Assembly: GCA_016840025.1 (NCBI GenBank)
Contig: JAEOTF010000322.1
Span: 1 to 10,621, forward strand
Direction of reading: 5' to 3'
Length of the DNA: 10,621 bases
Source: Candidatus Hodarchaeota archaeon
Lineage (GTDB): Archaea > Asgardarchaeota > Heimdallarchaeia > Hodarchaeales > YT1-039
The translations under genes were made by a program, and so were the position numbers. Positions 7,328 to 10,621 of this stretch are shown piece by piece. Under the pieces are notes generated by a model. It ran no database searches and was not told where the DNA came from. It saw nothing but the letters and a program-made list of their open reading frames with translations. Positions within the stretch are counted from its first letter, which is position 1, and each line of letters starts with the position of its first letter.

Positions 7328-8185
7328 TCATTTCAAATAGACTAAAAATGTTTCTTTCTGCCGCTCAAGTTCTTTAGACGCAGGCGTCAGACTTGATTGA
7401 GTTAAGTTACGGAACTTTTCTTCATGTTCAAGATCTAACCTTCCTAGCTGAACTATTTCGTCACCCAAGCTCTTTAATCTTTCATACTCATCAATTGAGC
7501 TCTGAAGCATCCGAACTGTTGTTGTTTCTACGTTAAGGTAACAAACTCCGGTTCCTTCATATTCGAGCATAAACTCCTGGGTTTTTTCAGCACCTGGGAA
7601 TAATTGAAAACCCCGGATTTCTTTTCCTAAAGTAGTTTTGAAAAAATATTCTTGAAGGCTCTCTCTATCAGATTCCTTCATTTTTTCAATTTTCTCGGAA
7701 ATGTATCGCGAAATATTGGACTTCATGTCCAATATACGTACTCTGCCTTCACGCTTACTGTAAATATTATCTGTATATTTGATAAAAAAGGAACGAGAAC
7801 CAGTCATACCAAATTTAACTAAATGACTATTATTAACGCCACTAAATCGCTGAATTTCAAAATTATTTACTGCTGAGAAGTCCTCACCCTGATAAGCTTT
7901 TGCAAATTGCTTAGAACGGTCTTCTCCATCGATCTGAAATTCTGGAATTCGTAAATTTGTGGTTCCTAGATTTTTAAACGTAATTATGCCATGCAGCACC
8001 TTATGATCGTCTAATTCAAATATATTGTATGAAAAACTCATGTCTATTTTCGTCATTAGCATTTCCAAACTAATTTGTCGTGTTTTACGTTGAGTTATCC
8101 ATGATTGGATTGCTCCATAACCACCTGTTCCTACACCAACGAATGCGCCAATTAATGCAAAAATCAATTCAGGATCTGTAGCCAA
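7328..8185 (-). CDS. Uncharacterised membrane-anchored protein, TTG start
   Basis: No family is recognised in this 285-residue protein. It begins with a short lumenal or external end and one glycine-rich membrane helix (about 7-29), followed by the basic stretch QRKTRQ (32-37), which predicts that the rest is cytoplasmic. Residues 50-225 look like a beta-rich domain (for example HGIITFKNLG at 65-74 and FPGAEKTQEF at 196-205) with a charged helical insert near 155-185. The last 60 residues are strongly helical and charged, perhaps a coiled coil. The start is TTG at 8185: it is directly preceded in frame by a stop codon, and AAAGGTGA lies 5 bases upstream. It stands alone, convergent with tldE and divergent from phoU, so context gives no function. 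Its base composition resembles the neighbouring genes. Confidence 0.75.
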   Translation of the reverse strand: MATDPELIFALIGAFVGVGTGGYGAIQSWITQRKTRQISLEMLMTKIDMSFSYNIFELDDHKVLHGIITFKNLGTTNLRIPEFQIDGEDRSKQFAKAYQGEDFSAVNNFEIQRFSGVNNSHLVKFGMTGSRSFFIKYTDNIYSKREGRVRILDMKSNISRYISEKIEKMKESDRESLQEYFFKTTLGKEIRGFQLFPGAEKTQEFMLEYEGTGVCYLNVETTTVRMLQSSIDEYERLKSLGDEIVQLGRLDLEHEEKFRNLTQSSLTPASKELERQKETFLVYLK

Positions 8186-8190
8186 TTAAC

Positions 8191-8198
8191 TCACCTTT
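8191..8198 (-). promoter_or_regulatory. Shine-Dalgarno deciding a TTG start
   Basis: On the minus strand this reads AAAGGTGA, 5 bases before TTG 8185. It matches the 16S rRNA 3' end well and justifies the rare start codon. Confidence 0.65.
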
Positions 8199-8222
8199 AA
8201 ATGAATAAGTTAACTCCTCTAT

Positions 8223-8230
8223 CTATTAAG
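8223..8230 (-). promoter_or_regulatory. Candidate TATA box for the membrane-anchored gene
   Basis: On the minus strand this reads CTTAATAG, centred about 41 bases before the TTG. It would place the transcript start near 8201 and give a short leader that just contains the Shine-Dalgarno. Another AT-rich box lies further upstream near 8256-8268, so the choice is uncertain. Confidence 0.25.
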
Positions 8231-8300
8231 CCAACCTATTTTAGCCGTTCACAGTATAAAAATCATCAAAGATTATCTGATTGCCAGCTTAAATCCTTTC

Positions 8301-8350
8301 TAATCTATCAGACATAAATAGTTCGTAAAAATTGTTTCCAATTAATCTAT
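8301..8350 (+). repeat. Direct repeat TAATCTAT, two copies 42 bp apart
   Basis: TAATCTAT occurs at 8301-8308 and again at 8343-8350. The second copy forms part of the palindrome before phoU. The 42-bp offset equals about four turns of B-DNA, which would place both copies on the same face of the helix. Two 8-bp matches in AT-rich sequence can arise by chance, so this is only suggestive. Confidence 0.4.
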
Positions 8351-8357
8351 ATAGATT
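8344..8357. promoter_or_regulatory. 14-bp perfect palindrome over the phoU promoter (candidate operator and TATA)
   Basis: AATCTATATAGATT is identical to its reverse complement. It contains a TATATA core and lies 28 bases before the phoU ATG, overlapping where the TATA box would be; an alternative box, GATTTTAA, overlaps its right end at 8354-8361. A dimeric DNA-binding protein could cover the promoter here. The AbrB domain of the protein encoded downstream is a candidate, which is inference only. An 8-bp copy of the left part, TAATCTAT, also occurs at 8301-8308. Confidence 0.45.
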
Positions 8358-8385
8358 TTAATGCTTATCAAGAAACTTCACATCT

Positions 8386-9423
8386 ATGCCAAGAAATCCT
8401 GAAGTTCGGAAAGTTCAATTCACTGGGAAGTCTACCTATGTTGTAAGCTTACCAAAAGGATGGGTCGAACGAATTGGTATCCAAAAAGGTGATTCGGTCA
8501 CTATTGTTGAAGAAGATGACGGATCAATCGATATTTTTCCAACAGACCGGCGTGAAATTGCATATAAAGCAAAACTCGAATTAAGTACGCAAGAGGAATT
8601 GGATATCGAACGTTGGATTCTCAGTGCTTATTTAGCTGGTGCAGACCACATTATTCTCAAAACACAAGGTGAAATTAATAAAGAAATGAAAAAGGCGGTA
8701 AATAGTGCACTAGGGCGCGTATCGGGTCTGGAAATAATTGAGGAAGATACCCACAAATTAGTTTGTCAAAGTCTTATTGAAACTACCCGTATGAAGATTG
8801 AAACAAGCTTCCGACGGGCATTCCTTGTAGTTCCTGTAATGCTTGAAGATGCAATGAAGGTCCTTTTAGGAGAACATGAAAAGAGTGAGGATGTGAGGAA
8901 GAGTGAAGATACTCTCGATCGCTTTTGTTTCCTTATGATGCGCCAATTACATGTAGCTCAAAGGCATCCAAAACTTTTACGGGAGATAGGGATGAAAAGA
9001 ACCGAGATTCTTGATTATTTTCCATTAGTTCGAATCCTTGAGCGGATTGGTGATAGATGTCTACTCATTACCGAATTATGTGAGATATATAATAGAGGGG
9101 CATTAAAAATCCCAGAATTAGTTCTAGAAAATATCACAAACGCAGGAAAGAGAATAAGTGAGCTATTACGCAATGGACGAGATGCATTCTTCAAGTTAGA
9201 CCTTATTTCGGGTAATTATATAGTTGAACAAGCCCGAAGTATGAGAAAAGGACTTTTTGAAATCGACAATCAACTCAGAGAATATAAAGTGGAAGTAGCT
9301 CTCCTTCTGTCGGCGGTTATCGATAATATTATTCGAATGACGGCATATGTTGCAGATCTGGGCGAGATTATTATTGATAGAGCAGTTTCAAATACATTGG
9401 TTCTAATAGAAGAAGAAAAATAG
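8386..9423 (+). CDS. AbrB domain-PhoU domain fusion protein (archaeal PhoU-like regulator)
   Basis: The 345-residue protein starts with a SpoVT/AbrB-type DNA-binding domain (about 7-52, with STYVVSLPKGW and GIQKGDSVTI) followed by a helical region with two PhoU repeats (about 135-235 and 245-340). Archaeal proteins of this kind are thought to regulate phosphate or metal-related genes, but the target is seldom known. The first PhoU repeat keeps the ExxxD metal motif in LERIGDR. The matching place in the second repeat reads RMTAY, so the usual acidic ligands are absent there. No pst transporter genes are near, so it stands alone as a probable cytoplasmic transcription factor. ATG 8386 has no Shine-Dalgarno but sits about 28-35 bases after TATA-like boxes, fitting a leaderless or short-leader transcript. 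A palindrome at 8344-8357 suggests possible autoregulation, which is inference. Confidence 0.88.
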   Translation: MPRNPEVRKVQFTGKSTYVVSLPKGWVERIGIQKGDSVTIVEEDDGSIDIFPTDRREIAYKAKLELSTQEELDIERWILSAYLAGADHIILKTQGEINKEMKKAVNSALGRVSGLEIIEEDTHKLVCQSLIETTRMKIETSFRRAFLVVPVMLEDAMKVLLGEHEKSEDVRKSEDTLDRFCFLMMRQLHVAQRHPKLLREIGMKRTEILDYFPLVRILERIGDRCLLITELCEIYNRGALKIPELVLENITNAGKRISELLRNGRDAFFKLDLISGNYIVEQARSMRKGLFEIDNQLREYKVEVALLLSAVIDNIIRMTAYVADLGEIIIDRAVSNTLVLIEEEK

Positions 9424-9443
9424 AGAAAAAAGAATAGAAAAAG
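9424..9443 (-). terminator. T-rich archaeal-type terminator for the ARPP-1-like gene
   Basis: On the minus strand this stretch is a run of T-tracts (CTTTTTCTATTCTTTTTTCT) that begins 6 bases after the stop codon of the minus-strand gene. Archaeal RNA polymerase ends transcripts at such U-rich tracts without a hairpin. It serves only the minus strand; the plus strand is A-rich here, so phoU must end further on. Confidence 0.5.
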
Positions 9444-9449
9444 GAATAA

Positions 9450-10487
9450 TTACATAAGGCTCATATAAGCTACTTCTTCTAGTACTGTTTCTTCGAATCC
9501 GCATGTTGGACAAGACTTCTTTCGAGGCTTTGATTTACCACATTCTGGGCAAATTCCAGAATAGAAAGCTGTTGTAAAGGCCTCACCTGAGATACCTTCG
9601 GCATTGATTACTAAACCATCAATTTCAATTTGTTTATGGGTATCTTTATCTTCTTCAAGAGTTGTGAGTTTTTTAAAGAGATTTTTCACAGTTTCTTCCG
9701 CTTTCGTGAAAGGGGCCTTATTTTGAGCTTCCCATTGGATGGTAGCTTCAATGGACTCAAGAATAGAGGCTTTTCGAAGTCGAAAATTACGGGGAGAGCG
9801 ATGGATTTCGATTGCCTTCAATTTACCATTAGAATCTACAACAGTTATACCAACAGTATTCTCAGGGAAGTTTAAATCTTTAAAACGTTCTTTGCTACGG
9901 GTTTTTCGAGCCATTACTACTTCATGATACTTTGTTTGATCACTAACTACCTCAGCGGCAGCTTCTTCAGATACTGTAGACCAAACTTCAGATTGACTAA
10001 TCGTAGAGGCAGCCATTCCAAGCTTTGCTGTTTCTGATTTCATATGGCGGAGTTTGTTGAGCATAAGTCGGCTAGCTTTGCCCGAATAGCCAAAAGCAGC
10101 CCCTCTATGTAAAGCGTGAGGAGCATGAACACATTTGACACTTATTTCAACTTTAGCTCCAGGTTCCACCATGATAGTACCCACAGCAATTCGATCTTGG
10201 GTTCCCAGCCCTTGAAAGATATCTCCTTCCTCAATCAATATAGGAAGAGATTTGGAAACGTTTTCAAAGATAATATGGGCTACTTCAGTTCCTTTCTCAG
10301 TAATTCGACAAAGTCCTTCTTCTAAAGCTTCGGCTAGTGTTAGATATTCACGTTCTGCACGCGGAATTTCATGCTGAAGGATCGGTATGAACGTTATTTC
10401 ACTAACATAAAGCGGGTCACCGATCTCAAAACCTTCCATGGATGCGACTCGTCGCGCATAGTCTCGAATAACTTCTATTTTTGTCAC
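9450..10487 (-). CDS. ARPP-1 (DUF6569)-like domain protein with C-terminal zinc ribbon
   Basis: The 345-residue product has an N-terminal domain (about 20-250) resembling the ARPP-1/DUF6569 family: an LPILIEEGDIFQGLGTQDR segment (81-99), then a VEPGAKVEISVKCVH-type strand pair (107-121). Members of this family are found with ADP-ribosylglycohydrolases, rhodanese and phosphatase proteins, and its biochemical activity is not established. A charged linker follows, then a treble-type zinc ribbon with C313, C316, C326 and C329 (CPEC and CPTC). The zinc ribbon suggests binding to nucleic acid or protein. Start GTG 10487 is chosen because an in-frame stop lies ten codons upstream and a purine-rich GAGGGG is about 10 bases before it. 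It is cytoplasmic, with no membrane segment. It converges on phoU with 26 bases between the stops, and no ADP-ribose enzyme gene is visible in this window. Confidence 0.7.
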   Translation of the reverse strand: MTKIEVIRDYARRVASMEGFEIGDPLYVSEITFIPILQHEIPRAEREYLTLAEALEEGLCRITEKGTEVAHIIFENVSKSLPILIEEGDIFQGLGTQDRIAVGTIMVEPGAKVEISVKCVHAPHALHRGAAFGYSGKASRLMLNKLRHMKSETAKLGMAASTISQSEVWSTVSEEAAAEVVSDQTKYHEVVMARKTRSKERFKDLNFPENTVGITVVDSNGKLKAIEIHRSPRNFRLRKASILESIEATIQWEAQNKAPFTKAEETVKNLFKKLTTLEEDKDTHKQIEIDGLVINAEGISGEAFTTAFYSGICPECGKSKPRKKSCPTCGFEETVLEEVAYMSLM

Positions 10488-10576
10488 TTTTGATTTACCC
10501 CTCTCGGAGGATTTCTACATTTCTGATATTACAAGCTTTTCTTAATGAATTTGCATACAATCAGTCTTTTAAAGAT

Positions 10577-10621
10577 ATGCATAAGACTGGAGTCGTGAAG
10601 AAAGGAGGGTTGCCTGTAATC
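10577..10621 (+). CDS. Possible 5' end of a further gene, truncated by the window
   Basis: From ATG 10577 the frame is open to the last base and would start MHKTGVVKKGGLPVI. The AT-rich sequence before it (GCATACAA at 10553-10560 and CTTAATGA at 10541-10548) could hold a TATA box, but no Shine-Dalgarno precedes the ATG. It is divergent from the ARPP-1-like gene with an 89-base gap. Fifteen codons are too few to identify a family. AAAGGAGGG at 10600-10608 could instead be the ribosome-binding site of a gene that starts just outside the window. Confidence 0.3.
   Translation, partial: MHKTGVVKKGGLPVI

Noticed and set aside
8186..8385. tRNA or other structured RNA in the 200-base gap before phoU
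   Set aside because: No cloverleaf arms or T-loop sequence can be seen; only promoter-like elements and the palindrome stand out.

Overview
The window looks archaeal. One gene encodes an AbrB-PhoU fusion, a typical archaeal architecture. Several start codons sit directly behind TATA-like boxes with little or no leader (tldD, phoU), while others have GGTGA- or GGAGG-type Shine-Dalgarno sequences. A RimK-family ligase resembles the archaeal cofactor and protein glutamate ligases. The moderate-to-low GC content and the gene set would fit an Asgard-type or similar mesophilic archaeon, but the lineage cannot be fixed from sequence reading alone.

Layout from left to right. (1) Positions 2-2894, plus strand: the 3' part of an FtsX-type ABC permease, its 5' end lost at the window edge. 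It overlaps a gene for a single polypeptide carrying two ABC ATPase domains joined by a long linker, so together they form an FtsX/MacB-like export or membrane-remodelling transporter. (2) Positions 2895-3508: a thinly coded junction with a possible 37-codon plus-strand ORF and a minus-strand gene for a 119-residue protein with one membrane segment and no signal peptide. (3) Positions 3509-7290: a minus-strand RimK-like ATP-grasp ligase divergent from a plus-strand tldD-tldE operon, which encodes the zinc metalloprotease TldD/TldE; the intergenic region carries promoters in both directions. (4) Positions 7328-8185, minus: an unrecognised protein with an N-terminal membrane anchor, starting at TTG behind a strong Shine-Dalgarno. 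(5) Positions 8386-9423, plus: the AbrB-PhoU regulator, preceded by a 14-bp perfect palindrome over its TATA region. (6) Positions 9450-10487, minus: a protein with an ARPP-1 (DUF6569)-like domain and a C-terminal zinc ribbon. (7) The last 45 bases may be the 5' end of another plus-strand gene.

No tRNA, rRNA, CRISPR array, insertion sequence or integrase was seen. Most genes belong to known families. The points that deserve a second look are the divergent peptide-bond-making ligase and TldD/E protease, the palindrome and 42-bp spaced half-site before phoU, the ARPP-1/zinc-ribbon protein, the tandem-ATPase partner of an FtsX permease, and the two small or unrecognised proteins. No complete new system can be claimed from the sequence alone.
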